From NCBI GenBank assembly GCA_964344035.1, contig CAYFLK010000011.1, positions 1 through 64,000 of the forward strand: 64,000 bases of DNA, in the 5' to 3' direction. The DNA is from UBA1014 sp964344035 (GTDB lineage Bacteria > SAR324 > NAC60-12). Below, piece after piece: positions 44,415-52,827 of the stretch. The stretch's first letter is position 1, and each line of letters starts with the position of its first letter. A program made the position numbers and the translations under genes. Below the pieces are notes generated by a model, which had not been told where the DNA came from, did no database searches, and saw only the letters and a list, made by a program, of their open reading frames with translations.

Positions 44415-45491
44415 ATGGCCATTGAACGAGCATGGAAAACGGTTGAATCCGGACCGTATGACTACCAGGAAGGCCTTCATCCGGTTATCGTAAAGAACTA
44501 CGGGAAATGGGCCTATCATGAGGAACCGAAACCCGGGGTCTTGAAACATGTTGCTGAAAACGGAGACGTTCTCTGGACGGTCCGTGCCGGCACGCCCCGT
44601 CAGGATTCCGTGGATTTCGTGCGCAGGCTCTGCGATGTCGCGGACAAGTACGCAGACGGCTTTCTGCGTTTCACCGTGCGCAGCAACGTAGAATACATGA
44701 CCCCCGATGAAGACAAAGTGCAGCTGCTGATTGATGAGCTGGAAGGAATGGGACTGCCGGTGGGAGGGACCGGTCCTTCGGTCTCCCAGGTCGCCCACAC
44801 CCAGGGATGGCTGCATTGCGACATACCCGCTTCGGACGCATCCGGAGTGGTGAAATCAATGATGGACGCGCTCATAGACGATTTCAAATCCATGCGCATG
44901 CCTAACCGGGTGAAACTGGTCACCCAGTGCTGTGAACTTAACTGCGGTGGGCAGGGCGACATATCGATCATTGTCAAACACACCCGCCCGCCGCGCATCA
45001 ACCACGAAATCCTCGGAGAAGTCTGTGAACTTCCCAAGGCCGTCGCCCGCTGTCCGGTGGCCGCGATTCGCCCGACGGTTGTCAACGGCAAGCGTTCGCT
45101 GATGGTTGACGAAGAGAAATGCATGTACTGCGGCGCCTGCTTCGGGGCCTGCCCGGCAATGGAAATCAATCATCCGGAACATTCTAAATTTGCCGTCTGG
45201 GTTGGCGGAAAGAACTCGAACGCGCGCAGCAGACCTTCCCTCGGATACCTGGTGGCCCACAACCTGCCCAACAATCCTCCGCGCTGGCCCGAGATCAACG
45301 ATGTGGTCAAACGCATCCTTGAAGCCTACAGAAACGGCGGCCGCCACTGGGAACGCCTGGGTGAGTGGATCGACCGCATCGGCTGGAAGAACTTTTTTGC
45401 GGAAACCGGTCTGACCTTCGACGAGGACATGATCGACAATTACCGTCACGCGCGGACGACCTTCAACCAGTCCGCACATGTTCGATTCTAA
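44415..45491 (+). CDS. dsrB: Reverse dissimilatory sulfite reductase, beta subunit
   Basis: 358 aa. The siroheme-proximal motif QCCELNCGGQGDI is the form I associate with oxidative DsrB, unlike the NMCGAVHCSDI form of sulfate reducers. The ferredoxin domain has EKCMYCGACFGACPAMEI. AGGAGAG lies 8 nt before the ATG. It forms the alpha2beta2 enzyme with DsrA. The sequence type plus DsrL and DsrEFH in the operon support sulfur oxidation. Confidence 0.96.
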   Translation: MAIERAWKTVESGPYDYQEGLHPVIVKNYGKWAYHEEPKPGVLKHVAENGDVLWTVRAGTPRQDSVDFVRRLCDVADKYADGFLRFTVRSNVEYMTPDEDKVQLLIDELEGMGLPVGGTGPSVSQVAHTQGWLHCDIPASDASGVVKSMMDALIDDFKSMRMPNRVKLVTQCCELNCGGQGDISIIVKHTRPPRINHEILGEVCELPKAVARCPVAAIRPTVVNGKRSLMVDEEKCMYCGACFGACPAMEINHPEHSKFAVWVGGKNSNARSRPSLGYLVAHNLPNNPPRWPEINDVVKRILEAYRNGGRHWERLGEWIDRIGWKNFFAETGLTFDEDMIDNYRHARTTFNQSAHVRF

Positions 45492-45506
45492 CGGAAGGAG
45501 CAGGTC

Positions 45507-47303
45507 ATGACCACCAAAACCATTGAATCCAATCCGATCCTCGATTTCGCGGAGGCTTACGAGTTCCCTGAGTTTAATGAAGAAAAAGGAACAAAAAAAG
45601 TTGTCGCTTTCGGAGATCAGAGCCACAAATGCCCGGTTTACCTCCGGCAGGAGCCGCCTTGCAACGAAGGATGTCCGGCGGGGAACGACATCCGCGCCTG
45701 GCTGACGATCGTCCAGCAGACGGAATTGAAGAAGCGCGGCTGGGAGGAATCCTATGAACTGCTGTGGCGGGAAGTTAGCAAAACCACCCCCCTGCCCGCG
45801 GTCTGCGGACGTGTCTGTCCACATCCCTGTGAACCGGTATGCAACCGTAATGAAAAAGAAGGAGCGGTGAACATCAATGCCTACGAACGCTGGATCGGGG
45901 ATTATGCCATCCAGCACGGGCTTGATCATGAGAAGCTTACCAATGAGGTGAAACCCCAGAAAATAGCGGTCGTCGGGTCCGGACCGGCCGGGTTGAGCTG
46001 CGCGTTTCAAATGGCGCGGCGTGGGTACCCGGTGACCATCTTCGAATCATTCGATAAACCCGGAGGCATGCTGCGTTACGGCATTCCCCCCTACCGCCTG
46101 CCGCGCGACATCATCGATGCGGAGGTGGCTGCGATTGAAAGAATGGGGGTGGATATCCGTTGCAACACTGTCATTGGCGAGGACATCAGCCTCGATGATT
46201 TGAAAGCCGAATATGATGCAGTCTTCCTCGGAATCGGCGCCCACAAGGGTATTTCACTGGGTTTCGACGGAGAAGACGCATCGAATGTGATGAGCGGAGT
46301 CGAGTTTCTTAATCGGGTCAATGCCGGCGAGATGATGGAAGTGGGAAATAATGTGGTGATCATCGGAGGGGGCGATACGGCGATTGACGCCGCCCGCGTT
46401 TCCCTCCGGCTCAGTGCATTGGACGGTGGGCAGGCAGTTTTCGACGCCGCCCGGGTCTCACGGCGGCTGGGTGCGAAAGTGACCATTCTATACCGGCGCA
46501 CCCGCGAAGAGATGCCGGCCATCGACAGGGAGGTAGACGAGGCCCTCGAAGAAAACATTGATATCCAGTACCTCTCCGCGCCGGTAGCTATCCGCACTGA
46601 AAACGGCAAGGCGGTGGCGGTTAAATGCCTGCGCATGGAACTGGGGGAGCCTGATGAAAGCTGCCGCCGCCGCCCGGTCCCGATTGAAGGATCGGAATTC
46701 GAGGTTGAATGCAGCACCCTCATCCCGGCTGTCAGCCAAGAACCTGACTGGCGGGACGCCGATAGATACGTCAGCGGCAAAAACTGGCTGAATCCCGGAG
46801 CTGACGGGACGGTTGAAGAGGGGGTCTATGCGGGTGGGGATGCCATCGAGCTGGGATTGGCGTGTATTGCCATCGGCAATGGCCGCAAGGCCGCTGAACA
46901 GATGCATGCCAAGTTTTCCGGAGAACAACCGCCCCGGACGCAATGGGTGAAAACAGTCCCTCATGAGAAGCTGCGCCTGGAACATTATGCGTCGTGTGAA
47001 CGCAACAAACGCGGATACCTTTCTCCCGAAGAAAGGTTGGCGGGTGGACTTGATCTCGAAATCGACAAGGGTATCAGCGAAGAACAGTTCAGGGAAGAAG
47101 CCGGACGCTGCATGAGCTGCGGCCTGTGTTTCGAGTGCTATGAGTGCATGATGTTCTGTCCGCAGACTGCGATTACCAGGTTTACGGAGAATCCTGTCGG
47201 CGAAGTGATGTACACCTATTACAACAAATGTGTTGGATGTCATCTCTGCGCGGTAGTATGTCCCTGTAATTATATCCAGATGGGTATGTCCGATGAACTC
47301 TGA
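45507..47303 (+). CDS. dsrL: DsrL, NAD(P)H:acceptor oxidoreductase partner of DsrAB
   Basis: 598 aa, glutamate-synthase small-subunit-like. N-terminal Fe-S region: PPCNEGCPAGNDIRAWL, CGRVCPHPCEPVCNR. FAD motif: IAVVGSGPAGLSCAFQMARR. NAD(P)H motif: VVIIGGGDTAIDAARVS. The C-terminal ferredoxin pair is CMSCGLCFECYECMMFCP and CVGCHLCAVVCPCNYIQ. DsrL takes electrons from DsrAB during sulfur oxidation. An oddity: after GGGDTAI a 19-residue block is duplicated (DAARVSLRL then, 19 residues on, DAARVSRRL), coming from a diverged 57-bp tandem duplication at 46386-46469. AAGGAGCAG precedes the ATG. Confidence 0.93.
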   Translation: MTTKTIESNPILDFAEAYEFPEFNEEKGTKKVVAFGDQSHKCPVYLRQEPPCNEGCPAGNDIRAWLTIVQQTELKKRGWEESYELLWREVSKTTPLPAVCGRVCPHPCEPVCNRNEKEGAVNINAYERWIGDYAIQHGLDHEKLTNEVKPQKIAVVGSGPAGLSCAFQMARRGYPVTIFESFDKPGGMLRYGIPPYRLPRDIIDAEVAAIERMGVDIRCNTVIGEDISLDDLKAEYDAVFLGIGAHKGISLGFDGEDASNVMSGVEFLNRVNAGEMMEVGNNVVIIGGGDTAIDAARVSLRLSALDGGQAVFDAARVSRRLGAKVTILYRRTREEMPAIDREVDEALEENIDIQYLSAPVAIRTENGKAVAVKCLRMELGEPDESCRRRPVPIEGSEFEVECSTLIPAVSQEPDWRDADRYVSGKNWLNPGADGTVEEGVYAGGDAIELGLACIAIGNGRKAAEQMHAKFSGEQPPRTQWVKTVPHEKLRLEHYASCERNKRGYLSPEERLAGGLDLEIDKGISEEQFREEAGRCMSCGLCFECYECMMFCPQTAITRFTENPVGEVMYTYYNKCVGCHLCAVVCPCNYIQMGMSDEL

Positions 47304-47323
47304 TCCCCTTTCAGGAGACTCAC

Positions 47324-47689
47324 ATGTATGAAAAACTGATCGGCATGGTCGAAGATGCAGTTGATCTTTCCCGCCGCTGGGCCCAGTCAGGCTGGAAGAC
47401 ACGCTTTGGCGAGCGTGGGGTGGAAGCCTGTTCTCTCTCAGAGGCCCTGGACCTTCCACCCAATTTTGTCTATCGTGAGGAAGCCGTCGATTACTGGACC
47501 CAGGTGCAGATGATTGGCAGCGATGCGGCCGAATCCGGGAAAAAAGCGATTGAGGCCTTAAAAAACGGGGACCTTAAGCGTGCCGAGGATTCTGTTTATT
47601 TCTCAATGTACATTGAAAAACCCTATGCGCCCAACAGCAAAACCTGGAAGCCGGTGTACGAGGCAGTCAAACAGGAGATGAACGGATAG
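47324..47689 (+). CDS. Orphan 121-aa protein of the dsr operon
   Basis: Unrecognised. Soluble, mainly helical, with one Cys (Cys36), a conserved-looking VEACSLSEALDLPPNF segment and a C-terminal TWKPVYEAVKQEM helix. CAGGAGA lies 7 nt before the ATG, and the gene is only 20 nt after dsrL. It is therefore a bona fide operon member, possibly an accessory of DsrL or of sulfur transfer. No homologue comes to mind. Confidence 0.6.
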   Translation: MYEKLIGMVEDAVDLSRRWAQSGWKTRFGERGVEACSLSEALDLPPNFVYREEAVDYWTQVQMIGSDAAESGKKAIEALKNGDLKRAEDSVYFSMYIEKPYAPNSKTWKPVYEAVKQEMNG

Positions 47690-47802
47690 GTCGATAGTTA
47701 AAAAGACAAAAACCTCTTTGTTCCATAAGCAGGTGAAGTCCGTTTTATGGATCGAACCGCCTGGGTGTTCCCAACTATTTAACCAAAAAAAGGAGACTAT
47801 AT

Positions 47803-48042
47803 ATGAGTGAGGAAATCAAATTTGACCAGGAACTCGACTGCAGCGGACTTTCCTGTCCCCTGCCGGTCCTGAAAACCAAAAAAGCAATTAATACCCTCAA
47901 TTCCGGCGATGTGCTTAAGGTGATTTCCACCGATCCCGGATCGAACAAGGATATGCCTTCATGGAGCAAACGCACCGGCAACCCGATCCTCAAGACCGAG
48001 GATCAGTCGGGGGCCTTCATTTTTTACATCCAGCGCAAATGA
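47803..48042 (+). CDS. tusA: TusA-family sulfur carrier
   Basis: 79 aa. The hallmark Cys-Pro-x-Pro is in LSCPLPVLKTKKAI (Cys18), with LDCSG before it. The C-terminal strand DQSGAFIFYIQRK is family typical. It delivers persulfide sulfur to DsrEFH. AAGGAGA lies upstream and a 113-nt spacer separates it from the orphan gene. Confidence 0.92.
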   Translation: MSEEIKFDQELDCSGLSCPLPVLKTKKAINTLNSGDVLKVISTDPGSNKDMPSWSKRTGNPILKTEDQSGAFIFYIQRK

Positions 48043-48066
48043 GCACCTGACCTCACTGGGACAAGC

Positions 48067-48426
48067 ATGAAATTTGGAATACTTATCAAAGAAGGCCCCT
48101 ACACACACCAGGCATCCGACAGCGCCTTCCGCTTTGTCAGGACCGCCCTTGAAAAGGGACACACGATCGAGGGGGTGTTCTTGTACAACGACGGCGTTAA
48201 CAATGCAACCAAACTGATGGACCCTCCCCAGGACGACCGACACCTGTCAAATCTCTGGTCCGAACTCGGTGGTGAATTGGGAGACGAAATCATGGTCTGT
48301 ATTGCCGCCGCAAAACGACGGGGGATTGTGGAGGAGGTGATCCCGAAAAACACATCCATCACAGGTTTGGGGGAGTTGACCGACTTGACCATCCGTGCTG
48401 ATCGCCTGGTCACTTTTGGAGATTGA
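48067..48426 (+). CDS. dsrE: DsrE, sulfur-transfer subunit
   Basis: 119 aa. The catalytic Cys78 is present in EIMVCIAAAKRRGI, the position reported for Allochromatium DsrE (from memory). FGILIKEGPYTHQASDSAFR is the family N-terminus. It forms the DsrE2F2H2 complex that passes sulfur from TusA to DsrC. It begins 24 nt after tusA. Confidence 0.94.
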   Translation: MKFGILIKEGPYTHQASDSAFRFVRTALEKGHTIEGVFLYNDGVNNATKLMDPPQDDRHLSNLWSELGGELGDEIMVCIAAAKRRGIVEEVIPKNTSITGLGELTDLTIRADRLVTFGD

Positions 48427-48430
48427 TGCC

Positions 48431-48820
48431 ATGGAAGAGTACGATTACGACGATGACGAAATAGTAAAGAAGATCATGCATGTCATGCGGCGTGCCCCGC
48501 ACGGCACAATCTATACCTATGAAGGATTGGAAATGATCCTCATCATGGCATCCTACGATCAGGACATCACCGTCGTCTTCATTGACGACGGGGTGTATGC
48601 GCTGAAAAAGGACCAGGACACCAGCGCTATCGGCATCAAAGGATTTGCGAAAACATTCCTGGCTCTGGACGGGTACGATGTTGAGAAGCTTTATGTCGAT
48701 CAGCAGTCACTGGAGGAGCGGGGACTGACGGAAGATGACCTTGTGGTGCCGGTAGAAGTTATGAGTGCCGAAGAAATCGGCAGATTGATGACCGAACAGG
48801 ACGAGGTGATCCATCACTGA
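48431..48820 (+). CDS. dsrF: DsrF, sulfur-transfer subunit
   Basis: 129 aa from the ATG at 48431, preceded by GGAG; a longer frame from 48395 overlaps dsrE and is unlikely. DsrE-fold features are ASYDQDITVVFIDDGVYAL and the variable tail. No cysteine, as expected for a structural subunit of DsrEFH. It starts 4 nt after the dsrE stop. The acidic N-terminus (EEYDYDDDE) is unusual. Confidence 0.9.
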   Translation: MEEYDYDDDEIVKKIMHVMRRAPHGTIYTYEGLEMILIMASYDQDITVVFIDDGVYALKKDQDTSAIGIKGFAKTFLALDGYDVEKLYVDQQSLEERGLTEDDLVVPVEVMSAEEIGRLMTEQDEVIHH

Positions 48821-48894
48821 AGTTCCATCAGTTAATCTGAAGCAAGTCGCTTCCGTGACCTGTTTGTTCTAAAACCCGTATTGGATGGATTCCG

Positions 48895-49188
48895 ATGCTT
48901 CACACCATCAATAAATCCCCTTTTACATCAAATACATTTGAAACATGTCTTCGTTTTCTGCGGTCCGGGGATCCGGTATTGTTCTATGAAGACGGCGTCT
49001 ACACCGTGCAGACTTCCCACAAGTTTTCCGGGAGGATAGCAGAGCTGCAGGCATCCAACCCGGTATTCGCCCTGAAGCCCGACCTCGAAGCTAGGGGGAT
49101 TGCTGACACTGTTGAGGGAGTAACCCTGATTGACTACGGAGGTTTTGTTGATCTCGTCGAAGAACACACAGTCAACAGCTGGCTGTGA
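48895..49188 (+). CDS. dsrH: DsrH, sulfur-transfer subunit
   Basis: 97 aa. DsrH/TusB-type: MLHTINKSPF start, Cys18 in FETCLRFL, PVLFYEDGVYTV strand and the LIDYGGFVDLVEEHTVNSWL end. It completes DsrEFH. It lies 74 nt downstream of dsrF. Confidence 0.92.
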   Translation: MLHTINKSPFTSNTFETCLRFLRSGDPVLFYEDGVYTVQTSHKFSGRIAELQASNPVFALKPDLEARGIADTVEGVTLIDYGGFVDLVEEHTVNSWL

Positions 49189-49240
49189 GGAGGCATAGAA
49201 AACGCTGATAATTATTTCCGGCTTTTGGCTGGGAGAGAAA

Positions 49241-49867
49241 ATGAGTGACGCACTGAATTACCTGCTAAAAGCCCGTCCCGAGGCAATGGGCTCTTATTTT
49301 GCCTTCCTCAAACAGGCGGGTACGCATCTCGATCAACGATCACGTGACTTGATTTCGGTGATCACCAAGGTGGCCGTGCAGACCGAATCAGGTTTTCGGC
49401 AATATCTCTCACGCGCGTTGCGCAACGGCTGTACGTCTGATGAAGTGTTGGATGCGCTGCTGATGGCGTTTCCGGTGCTCGGGCTGGCAAAAATCACCTG
49501 GGCAGTGGAGATAATTCTTGAAATGGACATACCGGAGTTTCGTCAGGAAGGGCTTGACGCAAAACCGGAATGGCGCTCAGTCAGCAGCCTCGAAGAAATT
49601 CCGTTCGGGGAGGCGGCCTATTACGAGGTAGATAACCGGCAGGTGTTCGTTTTTCGTACTGAGGATGAAATTCGTGTTTATGACAGCCGCTGTCCGCACC
49701 AGGTAACCAACATCCCCCATCTCGCCCTGGAGGGCACACGTTTGACCTGCCCCAAGCACCAGTGGGCATTTGACATTCAAAGCGGTGAATGCATAGACAA
49801 GGGGCGGCTTCCACTGCGGAGTTTTGAATGCAGGGAGGAAAACGGGCAGCTGCAAGCATACTGGTAA
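49241..49867 (+). CDS. Carboxymuconolactone decarboxylase-like / Rieske [2Fe-2S] fusion protein
   Basis: 208 aa, two domains. Residues 1-~98 are an AhpD/CMD-like helical domain (AGTHLDQRSRDLISVITKVA, FRQYLSRALRNGCTSDEVLD), but the AhpD CxxC pair is absent (QTESGF). Residues ~108-208 are a Rieske ferredoxin-type domain with intact ligands Cys151-Pro-His153 and Cys170-x2-His173. GGGAGAG precedes the ATG, and the gene lies between dsrH and the siroheme synthase gene. It probably carries one electron in sulfur oxidation, or acts on a peroxide or thiol; this is inference. I do not know this fusion as a standard dsr gene. Confidence 0.75.
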   Translation: MSDALNYLLKARPEAMGSYFAFLKQAGTHLDQRSRDLISVITKVAVQTESGFRQYLSRALRNGCTSDEVLDALLMAFPVLGLAKITWAVEIILEMDIPEFRQEGLDAKPEWRSVSSLEEIPFGEAAYYEVDNRQVFVFRTEDEIRVYDSRCPHQVTNIPHLALEGTRLTCPKHQWAFDIQSGECIDKGRLPLRSFECREENGQLQAYW

Positions 49868-49934
49868 CCCTGTCCATCTGCAATTTGCTGACGCTGCAAT
49901 ACAGCTCGGGCAGCGCATGAAGGAATGTAAGTTA

Positions 49935-51314
49935 ATGGAACAGCTTCCGGTTTTTATGAATCTGCGCGGCCAATCCTGTCTGGTTGCCGGGGAAGAAAAT
50001 AAAGCCTACCACAAAATCCTCCTCCTGCTAAAAGCAGAAGCCAGGGTTTATCTGCTCACCCAATCGCCCTGCCGGAGAATACGCGAATTGTTTCATCAAA
50101 ACCGTCTGGTTTCCGTGGATGAACCACTTGAGAAACTTGAACTGAGCCGTTTTCGACTGGTGATCTGCGCTTCAGAAAATTCAGCACTCAACGAGTTGCT
50201 GGCAAGAAGGGCGATGGAACTGAACATCCCGGTCAACGTGGTGGATCAGCCTGATCTCTGCACCTTCACCATTCCCTCGATCGTGGACCGTTCACCGCTG
50301 ATCGTCGCGGTTTCTTCCAGTGGCAAATCCCCGACCCTTTCCAAGTTCGTGCGCAGGAAGATCGAAGCTCTGCTGCCCCACACCTATGGTCCACTGACCG
50401 AGATGCTGGGGAATTTCCGCAAACAGACCCGGAACCGCACAAGCGACTATTCTGAAAAAAAACGTTTTTGGGAACGCCTGCTATCCGGGCCTCTTGTCGA
50501 TCTCTTCCTTTCCGGGAAGGAACAGACCGCGCGGGATGTGATGCAGCATGAACTAGAACAAGCATCAAAACCTGAAAAACGTGGACAGGTCGTGCTTGCC
50601 GGCGCAGGTCCGGGCGACCCGGAGTTGCTTACCCTGCGCGCTCTGCGACACATTCAAAACGCGGACGTGATTGTCTATGACCGCCTGGTTTCAAGTCCGG
50701 TACTTGACTATGCAAATCCGGACGCCGAAATGGTGTATGCGGGCAAGAAGACCGGGGACCACTACCTTTCGCAACAGGATATCAACCGCAAACTGATACG
50801 GCTGGCACAGGAAGGCAAATCCGTGGTTCGTCTCAAGGGAGGAGATCCATTTATTTTCGGACGCGGAGGGGAGGAACTGGAGGAGTTGATGGATGCCGGG
50901 ATCGATTTCCAGGTCATCCCCGGCATCACTGCCGCCGGGGGATGCTGCGCCTATGCCGGGATCCCCCTCACTCACCGCGATTTTGCCCAGTCAGTCGTGT
51001 TTGTCACTGCCCACGGCAGGGATGAAGAACTTGAGTTGAACTGGGAAAGCCTGACCCAGCCGAACCAGACCTTGGTTTTTTACATGGGCCTTGCCAATGC
51101 CGAACTGGTAAGCCGCGGTCTGATCACACACGGACTTCCCGCCGACACCCCGGCCGCACTTGTGCAGAACGGGACCACCTTCAACCAGAAAGTTGCCGTC
51201 GGCAATATTGAAACGCTTCCGCGACTGATCCAAGAGCAGGGTTTCCAGCGTCCGACACTGATCATAGTAGGACATACCGTGACCCTGCATGAGAAGCTGC
51301 AGTGGTACAACTGA
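49935..51314 (+). CDS. cysG: Siroheme synthase (CysG-like, dehydrogenase/ferrochelatase plus methyltransferase)
   Basis: 459 aa from MEQLPVFMNLRGQ, the usual CysG beginning, with AAGGAA about 10 nt upstream; the longer frame from 49824 overlaps the Rieske gene. Residues 1-~200 are the precorrin-2 dehydrogenase/ferrochelatase domain (VPVNVVDQPDLCTF type segment, SSSGKSPTLSKFVRR). Residues ~217-459 are the uroporphyrinogen-III methyltransferase (VVLAGAGPGDPELLTLRA, VRLKGGDPFIFGRGGEE, PGITAAGGCCAYAGIPLTHR). It supplies siroheme for DsrAB; DsrN amidates it. Confidence 0.92.
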   Translation: MEQLPVFMNLRGQSCLVAGEENKAYHKILLLLKAEARVYLLTQSPCRRIRELFHQNRLVSVDEPLEKLELSRFRLVICASENSALNELLARRAMELNIPVNVVDQPDLCTFTIPSIVDRSPLIVAVSSSGKSPTLSKFVRRKIEALLPHTYGPLTEMLGNFRKQTRNRTSDYSEKKRFWERLLSGPLVDLFLSGKEQTARDVMQHELEQASKPEKRGQVVLAGAGPGDPELLTLRALRHIQNADVIVYDRLVSSPVLDYANPDAEMVYAGKKTGDHYLSQQDINRKLIRLAQEGKSVVRLKGGDPFIFGRGGEELEELMDAGIDFQVIPGITAAGGCCAYAGIPLTHRDFAQSVVFVTAHGRDEELELNWESLTQPNQTLVFYMGLANAELVSRGLITHGLPADTPAALVQNGTTFNQKVAVGNIETLPRLIQEQGFQRPTLIIVGHTVTLHEKLQWYN

Positions 51315-51340
51315 ACTACGTCTAATAACGGACCCGGGAC

Positions 51341-51838
51341 ATGAGCGAAATTCACCACTTCCTCAGGGAAAACCGGGAAGCAGTGCTGGATCAATGGCTC
51401 ACCAGCGCCTTCAAAATGTTCCCCGAACAGTCCAGGCTGCTTATGGTCAGCAATCCGGACCCGTTCACCAGCCCCATCCGTCATGCGCTCAGCAAGGGTA
51501 TGGCGCAACTGCTGGACCGGTTTTGTGTAGAAGAACCCATAACCGGGGGAAAAGAGCTTGAGGAACTCGGGCGGCTCCTTGCGGTTCAGGAGATGCCGCC
51601 CTCCCAGTCCCTTCCCTTCATTTTTGAATTGAAAACCGTGGTCCGGAAACTTGCAGGGAAAAATAATAAACGCTCCGGATTCTCCGACAGGGACTGGGAT
51701 GAATTTCAGGACCGGCTTGAGCAGGTGCTTTTCCATCTGTTCGATTGTTATCTGAAACATCGAGAAAAGATATACCAACTGAAAGCCGAAGAAATGAAGC
51801 AACGGACATACATGCTGCTTAGGAGGGCCACCCAATGA
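51341..51838 (+). CDS. RsbRD N-terminal-domain protein of the dsr operon
   Basis: 165 aa. Matches the RsbT co-antagonist N-terminal (RsbRD_N, globin-like) fold by pattern: FLRENREAVLDQWLTSAFKM, ISNP-like VSNPDPFTSPIRHALSKGMA, and SLPFIFELKTVVRK. There is no STAS domain. Its stop overlaps the dsrM start (ATGA), so it is coupled to DsrM. From memory the same domain precedes dsrM in sulfate reducers, implying a conserved but unknown role with DsrMKJOP. Confidence 0.78.
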   Translation: MSEIHHFLRENREAVLDQWLTSAFKMFPEQSRLLMVSNPDPFTSPIRHALSKGMAQLLDRFCVEEPITGGKELEELGRLLAVQEMPPSQSLPFIFELKTVVRKLAGKNNKRSGFSDRDWDEFQDRLEQVLFHLFDCYLKHREKIYQLKAEEMKQRTYMLLRRATQ

Positions 51839-52827
51839 AAGCAATCGCCCCATTGTTAACGGTTTTGGCAATCGCGCTGCTGGCGTATCTTGGCGCGGGA
51901 GTAGCCGGGCTAACCGGCCTGTTTGGAATCGTCATTCCCTATCTTTCGTTTGCACTTTTCATAGGCGGCTTCGTGTACCGCATCTTTGACTGGGCTGGCT
52001 CGCCGGTGCCGTTTCGCATTCCGACCACTGCCGGACAGTCTCGTTCGCTCGACTGGATCCGCCAAGACAAACTGGAAAGTCCGTCCGGGTTCTGGGGAGT
52101 GACGGGCCGTGTGTTGCTTGAAGTGCTGCTGTTCCGTTCACTCTTCCGTAACACCAAGGCGGAAATCACCGCCGGTCCAAACCTCGCCTACGGTTCAAGC
52201 AAGTGGCTTTGGCTAGGCGGGCTGGCGTTTCACTGGTCGATGCTGATCATTGTCCTACGCCATTACCGTTTTTTTCTGGCGCCGATTCCGGGGTTTCTGG
52301 AAGCGCTGGATGCGGCGGACGGTTTTCTCCAGATCACCCTGCCGGCCTTTTACCTAACCGATCTGGTGTTCGTGGCCGCTGTCACATACCTGTTCGCGCG
52401 CAGACTGGTGGACGCGAAAATAAATTACATTTCCCTGGCCAGTGATTTCTTTCCGCTCTACCTGCTGTTGGGCATCGCGCTGAGCGGCATCTGGATGCGT
52501 TACTTCGACAAGGTCGATGTCGCGCAAGTAAAGCTGCTGATGCAGAGCCTGATTGCCTTCAGCCCGGAACTTCCGGGACCAATCGGCTGGATGTTCTATG
52601 TCCACCTGTTCATGGTATGCGTGCTTGCCGCGTATTTCCCGTTCAGTAAACTGATGCACATGGGCGGCATCTTCCTCAGCCCAACTAGAAACCTGGCAAC
52701 CAACAGCCGTGAATACAGACACGTCAACCCATGGAATCCTCAGATAAAAATACGCACTTACAGAGAATACGAGGACGAATTCCGCGAAAAAATGAAAAAA
52801 GCGGAACTGCCGATTGAAAGGGGATGA
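51835..52827 (+). CDS. dsrM: DsrM, membrane cytochrome b subunit
   Basis: 330 aa, NarI-like with about six transmembrane helices and several His residues for b hemes (LAFHWSMLIIVLRHYRFF, FYVHLFMVCVLAAYFPFSKL). It exchanges electrons with the quinone pool in the DsrMKJOP complex. AGGAGGG lies before the ATG. Its stop overlaps the dsrK start by four bases. Confidence 0.93.
   Translation: MKAIAPLLTVLAIALLAYLGAGVAGLTGLFGIVIPYLSFALFIGGFVYRIFDWAGSPVPFRIPTTAGQSRSLDWIRQDKLESPSGFWGVTGRVLLEVLLFRSLFRNTKAEITAGPNLAYGSSKWLWLGGLAFHWSMLIIVLRHYRFFLAPIPGFLEALDAADGFLQITLPAFYLTDLVFVAAVTYLFARRLVDAKINYISLASDFFPLYLLLGIALSGIWMRYFDKVDVAQVKLLMQSLIAFSPELPGPIGWMFYVHLFMVCVLAAYFPFSKLMHMGGIFLSPTRNLATNSREYRHVNPWNPQIKIRTYREYEDEFREKMKKAELPIERG

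Noticed and set aside
43142..45491. Reductive (sulfate-reducing) DsrAB
   Set aside because: DsrL, DsrEFH and TusA are in the operon, DsrD is absent and the DsrB siroheme motif is the oxidative type. Final proof needs a tree.
44856..46010. 384-codon minus-strand open frame
   Set aside because: Antisense to dsrB and dsrL, both unambiguous. A shadow frame in GC-balanced coding DNA.
48395..48430. Longer N-terminus for dsrF
   Set aside because: It would overlap dsrE by 32 nt, and the ATG at 48431 has its own GGAG site.
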